Of a stretch of DNA of 64,000 nucleotides, positions 1 through 9,786 are shown in pieces (the stretch's first letter is position 1; each line of letters starts with the position of its first letter). Origin of the DNA: Daphnia pulex (lineage: Eukaryota > Arthropoda > Branchiopoda > Diplostraca > Daphniidae); the NCBI RefSeq assembly GCF_021134715.1, contig NC_060018.1, positions 6,527,501-6,591,500 of the forward strand, written 5' to 3'. Made by a program: the position numbers and the translations under genes. The notes beneath the pieces were generated by a model. It saw nothing but the letters and a program-made list of their open reading frames with translations. It did no database searches and was not told the DNA's origin.

Positions 1-1797
1 CAAACGGATGAATATCACCGTTTCTTTAGGTTGCAAATTCTTGCCTGTAGTAGCAACACTAGTCGTAGTATCGAGTGGAGTTTTGCAGGCCGCACATCCC
101 CAGGTGATGGTTTTCACACCGCACACAAGCGTTTTAACTAAGCTTCGACATTCAGTGATGCTGAAGACAGGTCCCGCAACTCGAACAGCAAACTTCATCG
201 TTTTCTCTTTTTCATCTAGAAGAACTAAAGATGACCGAGTATCTTCCGGTTTCGTTTCATTCGCAGATGACGGTGAAGATGACGGTGGTGCAGCTCCATT
301 CTGTGACCAACTTAACGAAGGAGAAGAAGGAGGCTCAGTACTAGGGGTTGCATTTGTTCCACTGTTGTCTTGCTTGTTCTTTGTCCCAGCTAAAATAGGC
401 AACTGTAATTTCACGATGCTTTTGAATTTTAAAACAAAAACTTCAAGCATTTCTATCAGCAACTCTCTTCCAGGTCCATTTTCAACATCTGAACGTTGTC
501 GTATGCACTCCACCAAATTCAGCAATAACTTGCAAGACATAGTCTGAATGCTTGTTGGAAGCGATTCGTCATGAACGTTTTTTGAGAATAGATGAACTGC
601 ACGAGCAAGGTCAAGCATTGGAAGGTGTTGTCGAACATGATGAACGAGGTCAGCTAACGTACTATAGGCTAAAGGTCTTAAAGATTCATTAGTTGTCCAA
701 CCTTTGCCAAACAGTAAATTTTCGTCAAATAAGCGCTCCATGAATGGAATGAAATGAAGACGGAGGTCAGTTGCCAGGATGTGCCTTGATGCTATCAGCA
801 ATTCTTTCCTCAAATGAGCAACTTCCATGGGGCACAGACTTAAGAGTCCCAGTATACCCTTAACCATTAGAGTAGCTTGTTGAGCAACAGCTTCTTGATA
901 AATGCGAATGATGTAGGCCAGGAAAGATAGCGTTTTGATTTGGGCTCCAATGAAGTCTACAAAAATTTCTTTGTTAAATGCAGGATTTGCCTTGTGCTGG
1001 GCTGATGGCTGAAGGGTAATTGTAGTCATGATGAGAGGTATAAACTCTGCTACATCTTGATGAACATTATGCTTGTAAAGTTGATACATTAGGACCACAA
1101 TTATTGGGAGTTCCTGCAAAACTTTCAACGACAACACTCCTTTTGGTATCAAATTATATGATATGTTGTTTCCATCAGGAGTTCGTGTTTCTGTGAGAAC
1201 AACAGTGGCAGTAAATGTTTCAGCAAGTACTGCTTCAATGTTTAATTCACTTAAATCTTTAACTTTGATGGGGCTCCTTGGTTCAAATATCTTGTTTAGT
1301 TGATTCGGTAGGTCACGGTAGATGCCTTTGACAAATTGTAGAAAAGTTTGGATCTCCACACTATATTGGGGACGGTACTGTTTGTGAAGTTCAATTATGA
1401 TTCGAAGACATATCAGCACATTATCTTCATTTTCTCTCTCAAGTAATCTGAACATGAGGTTAAGTGATTGTTTCACATATGGCCTTAAGTGTTCATTGGT
1501 GGGAAGACGATGAAACATTTCCAAAATCAATTTTCGGACTTGCTGAATGTTGTACTCTGCAATGAAGAGTGGTTCACTGTCTTGCAGTATCTTGAGAAAA
1601 TTTTTCATAGCATGATCCAAGAATGCTGGATACTGTGGGGAACTGACAATGACTTCCAAATTTTCACTTAGCTCTTGGGCTGCTTTTAGTTTGTTCTCAT
1701 CCTTTGCCCCAGGATCGGAGAGCATTGAAACAAAAGAGGTAAAAGTATTCATTTGGGCCACAACATCCAACCCAGGTACCGCATTAGAAGGCCCCAT
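1..1797 (-). CDS. TRRAP: TRRAP / Nipped-A, N-terminal part (partial)
   Basis: Large pseudokinase scaffold of SAGA and NuA4/Tip60 histone acetyltransferase complexes; it binds transcription activators in the nucleus. Seen: a single exon of 599 codons, open from the ATG at 1797 to the left window edge, so most of the roughly 3800-residue protein (including FAT and PI3K-like domains) lies outside. Stretches matching animal TRRAP from memory include PTNEHLRPY, NVLICLRIIIELHKQ, ELPIIVVLMYQLYKHN, RPLAYSTLADLVHHVRQHLP and LPTSIQTMSCKLLLNLV, in the order expected for the N-terminal HEAT-repeat solenoid. A Ser/Pro/Asn-rich stretch near codons 520-545 is a likely loop. The ATG is preceded by a short 5' UTR intron. 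Homology is strong; no frame break is seen. Confidence 0.93.
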   Translation of the reverse strand, partial: MGPSNAVPGLDVVAQMNTFTSFVSMLSDPGAKDENKLKAAQELSENLEVIVSSPQYPAFLDHAMKNFLKILQDSEPLFIAEYNIQQVRKLILEMFHRLPTNEHLRPYVKQSLNLMFRLLERENEDNVLICLRIIIELHKQYRPQYSVEIQTFLQFVKGIYRDLPNQLNKIFEPRSPIKVKDLSELNIEAVLAETFTATVVLTETRTPDGNNISYNLIPKGVLSLKVLQELPIIVVLMYQLYKHNVHQDVAEFIPLIMTTITLQPSAQHKANPAFNKEIFVDFIGAQIKTLSFLAYIIRIYQEAVAQQATLMVKGILGLLSLCPMEVAHLRKELLIASRHILATDLRLHFIPFMERLFDENLLFGKGWTTNESLRPLAYSTLADLVHHVRQHLPMLDLARAVHLFSKNVHDESLPTSIQTMSCKLLLNLVECIRQRSDVENGPGRELLIEMLEVFVLKFKSIVKLQLPILAGTKNKQDNSGTNATPSTEPPSSPSLSWSQNGAAPPSSSPSSANETKPEDTRSSLVLLDEKEKTMKFAVRVAGPVFSITECRSLVKTLVCGVKTITWGCAACKTPLDTTTSVATTGKNLQPKETVIFIRL

Positions 1798-1802
1798 TTT
1801 AT

Positions 1803-1865
1803 CTAAATGAATGAACAACATTGAAAAATTGTTCAAAAAAAAATGAAAAAGCTCAGACTCCTCAC
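1803..1865 (-). other. 5' UTR intron of the TRRAP gene
   Basis: On the minus strand a donor CAG|GTGAGG at 1865 and an acceptor TTTAG|AT at 1803 frame a 63-nt, T-rich intron. The start codon lies 6 nt after the acceptor. Length and T-richness match the other introns in the window. The 5' exon extends upstream from 1866; its transcription start cannot be placed. Confidence 0.55.
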
Positions 1866-2489
1866 CTGTAGTTGACGAAGTCGTGTGGTAACGTCAATTC
1901 AAATGTAGCGTCTCAGGTAGGGTTCAAAAACAATTTATATAGGCTACTCAAGATTGACATTGTTTAAAGAAGGTATTATAGATAATGACAAGCTAGAAAA
2001 CAGCTAACATCATTAAGCAGATTTATGAACGGATTGAATAAAATTCAGAATAAACGCCTGTACGCTTCACCACAGAGCCAGACTGCTTCATTTACTATTT
2101 AAAACTTAAAAGTTGACTAAAGAATCATGCTTATTGCTGAAATGAAAAACAGGCCGCAACACATGAAAATCATTCACTCATCGAGAACAAACGAGTCATG
2201 TAGCACCATCTGTTGGGTGAAATAAAAATACGGAAATGGACAGAAAATGGAGCCATCTGTGAGTAAAAGCAATTCAAGAGTCAGTTTGTAATTTTGTTAG
2301 CGTACATTTAGTTACACTTTACAAAACAGAAAGGAACTAATTCTTTACTGCATAACAGAGCTAATTGATCGAATAAAATATTCGTAAAAAAATTAGTCTG
2401 ATGTTTTTAATTTACGATTTAATGGATTCAACATAAGCGTAACTATCTCGAAGCAGATCCCAAAACAGTCGCAAAGTCAAAGAAATGTG
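1866..2489. other. Intergenic: SF3B4 3' end to TRRAP 5' end
   Basis: AT-rich sequence between two minus-strand genes. It must hold the TRRAP 5' UTR and promoter plus the end of the SF3B4 transcript. No open frame of interest, TATA box or repeat was recognised. Confidence 0.5.
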
Positions 2490-2503
2490 TTTATTACTTT
2501 ATT
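2490..2503 (-). terminator. SF3B4 polyadenylation signals
   Basis: Two AATAAA hexamers on the minus strand (TTTATT at 2490-2495 and 2498-2503 on the plus strand) lie about 40 nt past the SF3B4 stop, a normal spacing for a short 3' UTR. Confidence 0.55.
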
Positions 2504-2539
2504 TTGTATTTCAGACATACATGAAATGAATAAACGAAA

Positions 2540-3682
2540 TCAAACGGGAGGTGGAATTGGAACAAATCCAGTTGATGGTGGTGGCGGCGGCGGCGCCCAG
2601 GAAGGCGGGGGCGGCGGAATCGGAGCTAACCTAAAATATGAATGTTGATTCTATATAGTAAATATTCATATGAATCTAATCACTATTATATTTACGGAAG
2701 AAAATTCGAAGATGGAGGTGGTGGAGGTGGAGGAGCCCAGGTGGGTGGTGGAGGAGGAGGTGGAGGCATCGCCATTGTAAGTCCTTGCAACGGAGGTGGG
2801 GGAGGTGGAGGCAATCCTGACATTCCCATGTTGCTCATTTGCGGAGGAATAGGAGGGGCATCGGCAAAAAGTTGATGAGGCCGATCTGTCTGAGCAAGAG
2901 GATTTTGTGCTGCCAGAAGCCTTTCTGCTGCTGATCCATGGCGTTCACCCTTAGAATCCTTCTTGAAGGCATATGATATAGTAATTGGCCTATTACATAA
3001 ATATTGGCCATTCATGGCTTCAATGGCAGCATCAGATGCATCAAAACTGGCAAAGTTGATGAATGCAAAGCCTTTTGAATTCCCTGTTGTAGGATCCCTC
3101 ATGATCTGCATTCAAAAAAACAAAATAGTAAAATTTAAAACCCCAACAATGATTTCAAATTTACCTTTGGTGTCTGAAGAATTACGCCAAATGCTGAAAA
3201 TGTGTCATACTAAAAAAGCAATAATAGATTAAATTGTGTTTTGAACCTAAAGGAATGCTGATTGGTTACCAAAAGTTTTTCATCAACTTCAGGATCTAAG
3301 TTTCCAATGAAAATATTTGCTCCAACATCTAAGTTTTTCTGGTGTGCTGATGCTTTGTTTACCCGAATGGGTTTACCATACAGCTTTATCATGTTCATAA
3401 TTTTACATGCGTAGTCAGCATCATCTTCACTGAGGAATTCTATGAATCCGTATCCTTGATGCAGTAAAGTAATCCGATCTTTAGGCATATGCACATTTAC
3501 TACAGGACCACCTTGAACGAACAACTCCCACAGCAAGGGCTCCGTAACTTTTTCGTCTAACCCACCAACATAAATGGTAGCATCTGAAAATGATAAAAAT
3601 TTCACATAGTCATTTCATTTTAGTGCATAATAAACTTAAATTTCTTACCTTGATTTCTTTCTGAAACAGGTCCAGCAGCCAT
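2540..3682 (-). CDS. SF3B4: Splicing factor 3b subunit 4 (SF3B4)
   Basis: U2 snRNP protein of the SF3b complex that contacts pre-mRNA near the branch site. Exons (minus): 3682-3649, 3583-3270, 3209-3165, 3105-2696, 2630-2540; all phases close, giving 297 aa. Two RRMs: RRM1 at about residues 13-90 ([17 protein letters not shown]) and RRM2 at about 100-180 ([23 protein letters not shown]), followed by the family signature [20 protein letters not shown] and then a Pro-rich tail. The tail is much shorter than the human one (424 aa). The last intron (2631-2695) separates two very similar Pro-rich stretches, each with a W-A-P core; reading through it would stop after FLP, giving a shorter isoform. 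Identity is certain; the last-exon choice is well supported by phase. Confidence 0.93.
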
Positions 3683-4822
3683 GCTGAAAGTAACCAAATA
3701 GTTTCCACCTGAAATTTGCAAACTTCCAAAATATAAAATGCTTGTTTGAGTGTGTCTGCCTTGTATTATTGAAGGCCGGTCAAGCGATCAGTTTTCCTAT
3801 GCCAGTGCTTTTGACTAACCAAGCTCCAACTAGATGACGCCCGGAGCTAAAGACCGGCCCACACACTCAATAGCGGCAAGGGCGGAAGGATCCGACAGGT
3901 TTTCAAATCTTAGTCTGTGTGGTGTCTTGTGTCTCTTTGCAAATTGCCAAATTCCAATAAATAATGCCGTGTTTAAGCATGTATAATTATATCCGGAAAT
4001 CCTACGAAATACTAAGAATATAAAATTTCTGTATCTAAAGCGTTAATAGAATACATCCTTTATTCCTTTCCCTCTCATACAGATCTTTATTAAGAACAAT
4101 TCTTTGTAGTTATTATACAGTTTTCTAAAATTAGATGCATAAAATGGATAACCAAATTTTGAACTGACAATCTGATATTTCAAACATCATTTTTGGTTAT
4201 GTCCCTATACTAGGCCTAGTATACTCCCTAATGTTTCCGTACACCAAATTGGCCTGTTACACAGTCTGTTACACAGTCTGCTGCATGTGTAATCGATCGC
4301 ATATCAGGCATTTTATGCTATTAACAACTGTATGCTGAGCTGAACCTCAATTTTATAGGTTGCAACAAAATCATTTTTGGAAAAAAATCCCAGATGGGCA
4401 TGTGCTGCACTATGAGTGCGAATAATTTTTTTCTAATCGAAATCACAAATTGGTAATATAAACCGAAGATTCAGTATTCAGGTATTATTCAGACTGGCTG
4501 TTTTGTATATTAGGTAGTGTAATAAATCACACATCATAATTTAAAATTTCTTTTGCGAGCGGCAGTTTATTATCCGAAGAATGAGTACATGGAACATAGT
4601 TTTCCAGTTTTCCACCAGTGGCTCTGTATGCTGCACATGATTTTTTCATACCGTAAGTCGCTTTTCGTTTGGGAGTCGTCTGGCTTGTAAAAGTCTATTT
4701 AAGATTTAAGAACGATCGTATTGACAACAAAAACGTGACAAAACGAGGTGTCGGTGTCTATAATATTTAAACATTGAGATCAAAACAGGAAAAGTTCAAT
4801 TAGAAAACACATTTCTTTAAAC
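3683..4822. promoter_or_regulatory. Divergent region between SF3B4 and PRPF4
   Basis: The 1.1 kb between two head-to-head spliceosome genes. It presumably holds both promoters and 5' UTRs. A tandem pair of the 13-mer TTACACAGTCTGT-like unit sits near 4258-4283. Nothing else was recognised; no clear TATA box. Confidence 0.45.
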
Positions 4823-6456
4823 ATGTCGTCCACAACCGGTTTCGCTATCACAATTGACGATGGGGAAATTCGGAAACATCTTAGGCAATTAGGTGAACCA
4901 ATAACCCTTTTTGGTGAAGGACCTGCTGATCGCCGAAATAGATTAAAAGAGTTACTCTCGGTTCATGGACATGATTTGATCGATAGAAAAAAAGAAGATG
5001 AAAAAGAAATTGTGAAGGTTGAGAAAGATCAAACTGAAACCACTTGGTATCATGAAGGTCCTGAATCACTCAAAATTGCTCGTTTGTGGTTAGCATATTA
5101 TTCCCTCCCCAGAGCAAAACAAAGGTTATCTAATGTGAAACTTGAATCTGAAATACCAGAATCAACAAGAACAGCCAAAAGGTCTGAAATATGCTCTGTT
5201 ATGAAAGCACATCCCAATTAATATATTTTTTCTTTTCCAGGCAGGAAATGGTGAAACGGATGAGAGGTATGAACATCATGTGCAGCCAAGTTGGTGATGG
5301 AAGACCAATATCATATTGCCAATTCAGCCCAAGTGGAAATTTGTTGGCCACTGCCTCCTGGTATTAAATATTCTGAGATTGTAAGAGAGTTAATCAGATA
5401 ATAAAAAACAATTCATGTTTTAGGAGTGGCCTGTGTAAATTGTGGAATGTACCTGACTGCACTTTGTCTCATTCATTGAGAGGCCACAAGTGTAGTGTTG
5501 GAGCAATAGTCTTCCATCCACAAGCCACCTTGAGCTTAGAACCTTCAGAATTAAATATGGCTTCATGTTCCATGGACGGCGCAGTCAAATTGTGGAATTT
5601 AGAAAGTGAAGAGCCGATTGCTGATATGGAAGGACATGCTCCGCATCGAGTGTCAAAAGTTGAATTTCATCCTTCTGGAAGATTTTTAGCTACATGTGTT
5701 TTTGATAATTCCTGGAGGCTATGGGATCTAGAACAGGGTGTAGAAGTTCTTCATCAAGAAGGGCATTCCAAACCTGTATACAACATAGCATTCAATGTTG
5801 ATGGTTCAGTGGCTATCACAGGGTACCAACACCTAAAAATATGTTAACATAATATTTTAATTACATGTGGAATTTTTTCTAGTGGCATGGACTCTTTTGG
5901 TCGAGTATGGGACCTCAGAACTGGGCGCTGCATCATGTTTATGGAAGGTCATTTAAAAGGTGTCTTGGGCATCGATATATCACCTAATGGCTACCACATA
6001 GTAACTGGAAGTGAAGACAATACCTGTAAAATATGGGATTTACGTAAGAGATCCTGTATCTATACTATTCCTGCACACACAAATTTAGTGTCGAGCGTGA
6101 AATTCGAAAGAAGTTCCGGACAGTATATTGTCTCATCTTCATATGACTGTACCGCAAAGGTATGAATAATCATTAATAGATTTTCTTTCTGCATTCTTTA
6201 AATGTTACATTTGTCATCTATATATATTTGAAATAATTTTCTGCCCTAGATATGGGCGAGTAACACTTGGCAACCATTGAAAACCCTTTCGGGACATGAC
6301 GGAAAAGTAAATTTTTTAATCAGATACGTTTGTGATGTGTTTCTCAATTTTTTTATTTTATTGTTACAGGTTATGGCAGTTGATGTATCGCCTGACGGGT
6401 CGTTCATCGCCACAGCCTCGTACGATCGCACTTACAAGCTTTGGTCCCCTGAATAA
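4823..6456 (+). CDS. PRPF4: U4/U6 small nuclear ribonucleoprotein Prp4 (PRPF4)
   Basis: WD40 scaffold of the U4/U6 di-snRNP and U4/U6.U5 tri-snRNP. Exons: 4823-5181, 5241-5360, 5424-5822, 5883-6159, 6250-6306, 6370-6456; sum 1299 nt, 432 aa. The SFM/PRP4 motif is at about residues 12-50 ([18 protein letters not shown]), then [17 protein letters not shown], the linker, and a seven-bladed WD40 domain with clear blades ([59 protein letters not shown] at the end). Human PRPF4 is 522 aa; here about 80-90 N-terminal residues before the SFM are missing if the ATG at 4823 is the true start. An upstream exon cannot be excluded. Introns are 59-90 nt. Confidence 0.94.
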
Positions 6457-6507
6457 ATGTAGAAGTATAGAGTGCAGCTTCGAAGACGACCATGCTTGTT
6501 TGATTTC

Positions 6508-6513
6508 TTTATT
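6508..6513 (-). terminator. TPRG1-family gene polyadenylation signal
   Basis: AATAAA on the minus strand (TTTATT here), 81 nt past the stop at 6594 and inside the PRPF4 3' UTR on the other strand. Confidence 0.5.
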
Positions 6514-6537
6514 TGTGTATTGGACTTCGAAAACATT

Positions 6538-6543
6538 AATAAA
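6538..6543 (+). terminator. PRPF4 polyadenylation signal
   Basis: AATAAA 82 nt past the PRPF4 stop codon. It lies beyond the minus-strand signal of the facing gene, so the two 3' ends should overlap. Confidence 0.55.
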
Positions 6544-6593
6544 TTAAATACAAAAAAGTTGAAGCCTATTGGTTGGGAAGATTGGGTGGAGTA

Positions 6594-8291
6594 TTAAAAA
6601 CTTACTTTCCCTCGTACTTTGTAAAATCCGAATTGACTGTAGTTGTGTACTAATGCTGGAAGCCCTAAATACGAATTCATTATAATTGGCTTGTATTCAA
6701 CTAAACCCTGGTACTCGTTTTGCAAAGTTCGCTGTAGGTTGACTGTAAAATCTTTAACGTCGAATATAGCAGGAGTCGTGTGTTCAGCTAAAATTCATAG
6801 GTAAAAATAAGAGTTAACATCCATCGAATAATGATTAACAGAATTGCAATCTTTTTACTTGAAAGTAGTGGATGCGATAAAAACGTTAACCAGGGAATTG
6901 CCTTGCTCCATGGATTCCATAACTGGGTAAAATTGGGTTCTGCCGGCACGGACCCAAACAAAATTCGGACGCCGTTTCTTTTCAATCTAATTCCAAAGCA
7001 AGAACTTTCTTGAAAACTTTTGTTCGACATTTCTACATTATAACGTATCAATGTGTCATGTCTGATTTAGTTATGTTACCTGTCGGAAGTGAAGTCAGTT
7101 TGAGTTTCTTCACCTGTTGAACGTTTATGTAATAGCTCCGATGCCGATTGACTATTAAAGTTACCTCGTAGAATAGACGAGAATCGTCCTGTTATAGAAT
7201 CTGCGAGGTATTGGAATTTCCTAAAGTATATTCATATAAAAATACGACAAAAGCTAAATTAATTTTCAATCATCCGATATAAGTAGACACTAAAATCTTA
7301 TCTCATTTTTACACAGAGAAACATTTACTTGCAATCCACATGATTGTGACAAATTTCAGTTGATTGGTAACCAATGCCCATCAATCTGAAGAAAAAAAAA
7401 ATTTGAACGGAAAAAACTTACGGTGTGATTGAGTGTGTTGGGTATTCAATATTCCCAATAGTAAGGTGAATAATTTTCTGGAGTGCATAGGTCTCGAAGC
7501 TTTGAAGAGTCGTGGTGATGAAGTCGTATTTTACAATGAACAAGGTTCGAGAATAAAGCAAAATCAGTCGTTCTTTTTCGTTGTCCCAGTGATCGACCCT
7601 TTAGTCCTCAATAGAAAACAAACATCAAAAGATGAAACAAAACAGATCAGAAAGTGAAGTTTTTTTTCAAAACGAAAGAAGCGCGGTTTTTTCAAATAAG
7701 CTACGGTACGAAAAAAGAAACAAAATCAATGTCGTGTGTGTTTCGTCGCGTACTGGAATATTGCAATTATTTTTGAGCGCTAGTGAAAATACTTGACAAC
7801 ATTTAGTTAAAAGTCTTACATAGTTAGCAACCAACTTCCTACGAAAACCCCATGGTTCTCAGGTTCTCCTCGAGTCAAGATTCTCTTGCAATTTTCGATC
7901 GCGAACATGTAATTTCTTGAACTGAAGTAGCCTTGTGAGATGATTTGACCGTCACCACCACGAGCTTCAGCGCTGAGAACAGTTGGAGATAAAGGAACAT
8001 TTTCTACGGTATAGTAAAACAATAGCTTTGTCAGAAGTCAGCCCATCATAATATTTTTAAAAAAGCTTATAGAATTGTACCGCAGTTTGATGAAGGACCG
8101 CAGGGTTGGAGTTCAGCTATTTTCTTTCTTTCTTTCATTTGATCTGCTTCGTTGTTTGAAAAAAGGTTTTGCTTTACGATTTTTTGGTTTGAAATAGTGC
8201 CTGAAGCATTGTTTAAAGATAACGTTGCTCCGCAAAATTCCGGTAGATTTGGCTCATCCAAGGTTGGTGTAGTTTCTGCTTCACTAAGCAT
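6594..8291 (-). CDS. TPRG1/TPRG1L-family protein with hSac2 domain
   Basis: Homologue of tumor protein p63-regulated gene 1 and its presynaptic paralogue TPRG1L; biochemical role unclear, linked in vertebrates to synaptic vesicles (family knowledge). Exons (minus): 8291-8081, 8003-7820, 7598-7422, 6986-6859, 6787-6594; sum 894 nt, 297 aa (human paralogues about 275). Diagnostic stretches in order: GSWLLTMVDHWDNEKERLIL, KYDFITT, IEYPTHSITP, KRNGVRILFG, FTQLWNPWSKAIPWLTFLSH and the terminal GFYKVRGKVSF. The start at 8291 is chosen because the family has a short variable acidic N-terminus; an in-frame extension upstream to 8381 exists but lacks support. Intron 3 (6987-7421) is unusually long and holds an extra exon-like block (see separate entry). 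No symbol is given because the invertebrate gene cannot be assigned to one vertebrate paralogue. Confidence 0.85.
7080..7188 (-). other. Exon-like open block inside TPRG1-family intron 3
   Basis: A 109-nt block flanked by a good acceptor (ATAACAG|GAC) and donor (ACAG|GTAAC) on the minus strand, with one frame that looks coding (SRLFYEVTLIVNRHRSYY, then QQVKKLKL). Its start phase does not fit the previous exon: joining it after exon 3 reads T-R-stop within a few codons. Its end phase fits the last exon. Family alignment does not need it. Possible poison exon, alternative first coding exon, or chance. Confidence 0.3.
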
Positions 8292-9462
8292 GATTTTCTG
8301 AACAAACAATCGAAAAATTTGATGTTTTAATTTTGGAAGTGGAAGAGATATCCGAATGTTAGTGTTATCTGTTATGTACAAAAATTTTCGGCAATCTGCT
8401 GTAGGTTTTTATTTGCCTTAAGTAAATAAAAGTGAAGACTTTCGAGGGGTTTCACCACAAAAAAAAAAAAAATCTTCGTACACCTTGCCAAAAAAACTCA
8501 AATTTTAAGTCTATCTAGACGCACGCCCGTAATTTGAGCAAACTAAACAAATTACACAAAAATTACGCAAATTTGAGCGGTGAGCCTCTCGAAGTATTGG
8601 AACCAATTTTTAATTTAAGAAGTCGACACTCAATATTTTCCAATTAATAAGAGCTTCCTGTTCCTCGTATCTATGACCTCTCGTTCTTCTTGATTTTTTT
8701 TCTTGATTTTTCCATTGAATTTGAATTTATTGCACATGAATTGTTTTGATAAAATTGAGAAAATCCAGATCTTACCAAATACGATTCGGTTAATTAAGAG
8801 GAGCTGATAAGTTGGCTCAAGACACTCGAAAGTTAGACCTTCACTCAGTAAATGTATCAGTGGGATCGCGCAATGTTACAAACATCTTGGCTATCAGCCA
8901 TGCGCATCGACTTGCGCAATGCAAACATCGAAAAAAAAAAAAGTTTTAGACGATCAATACTTTTCTTAAGTTATAATTTTCGGCAGGATTCCAATATTCT
9001 TTCATTTCAACTCAGTAGGGGAGGGTGGGATTAAGCGGGACATTTTAAGCCCCCATTTCCCTTTACTCTAATATTGAAAGGTGTAGCTAAAAACTTTCCG
9101 GTACTTAAGTTAATAGTGTTGTTTATTATTGTATGCCAATATTTTTTCAAATATCTTGGCCTCCGTTATGAGAGATTTAAAATTTGTAAATTTATGGGAG
9201 GAGCCAAAATATTGGGATTTTTTGGGGAGGAGGGCTCATAGGTTAGGCGGGTTAGGATTAAGTGGAACAGGGTAAGCCGGTATTAAAGCCAATAAGCAAC
9301 GTGTGCTAGGATTAATTATCAGTTTAAAAATATATATTTTTCCCTCCATCTTTTCCATAATTCTAGAAGGCCCAAAGGTTTTGAAAAGCAAGTTCAATAA
9401 AGTTTTAATAGAGTAGACTAGAGTAGAGAAAACTTTAGAGGAGAGGCGCTGTTTGAAAGTTG
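8292..9462. other. Intergenic: TPRG1-family promoter side and repeat-like block
   Basis: AT-rich spacer. Within 9020-9300 a short motif of the form GGATTAAGYGGRAC followed by TAAGCC appears twice (about 9026-9055 and 9253-9282), suggesting a decayed repeat next to the THAP element. No gene is seen. The promoter of the TPRG1-family gene should lie in the left part. Confidence 0.4.
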
Positions 9463-9525
9463 CTATGGTTTGGCCGCTGGGGTGCCGACTGCCGAGCTCT
9501 TTGGGTTTTCTGTAGTGACTCTAGT

Positions 9526-9593
9526 CAGAGCAATAGATACCTGGTCGGTTCTCGGCCGTGTTGGCTTCCCTATCCCGGTTTTAGGGTAAACGT
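9526..9593 (+). repeat. Left inverted-repeat arm of the THAP element
   Basis: 68 bp starting CAGAGCAATAG and ending AGGGTAAACGT, matched by the reverse complement of 11187-11254 with a T/C difference near the inner end. Confidence 0.85.
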
Positions 9594-9786
9594 ATCCCCG
9601 ATTTTCAGACATTTTAGGGCGGAGCTTGTCAGAAGTTGTGAAGTGGTAAAAATGAAACAGCGCCATCTAGTGATAAGACGTTGACTTTCAAATAATACTT
9701 TCGGCGGCCATTTTTGTGTAATATGTGAATACGGCGGCCATTATCGTGTATTACGTGAATGAAGCCTAACCATAATTTCTGTAAAA

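Noticed and set aside
2642-2875. Plus-strand Gly-rich open frame
   Set aside because: It is the antisense of the SF3B4 proline-rich tail.
7328-7395. Possible extra exon (starting after TTCTTCAG) between TPRG1-family exons 3 and 4
   Set aside because: Its phases do not close, and a direct join of 7422 to 6986 restores the family sequence (SITP then KRNGVRIL).
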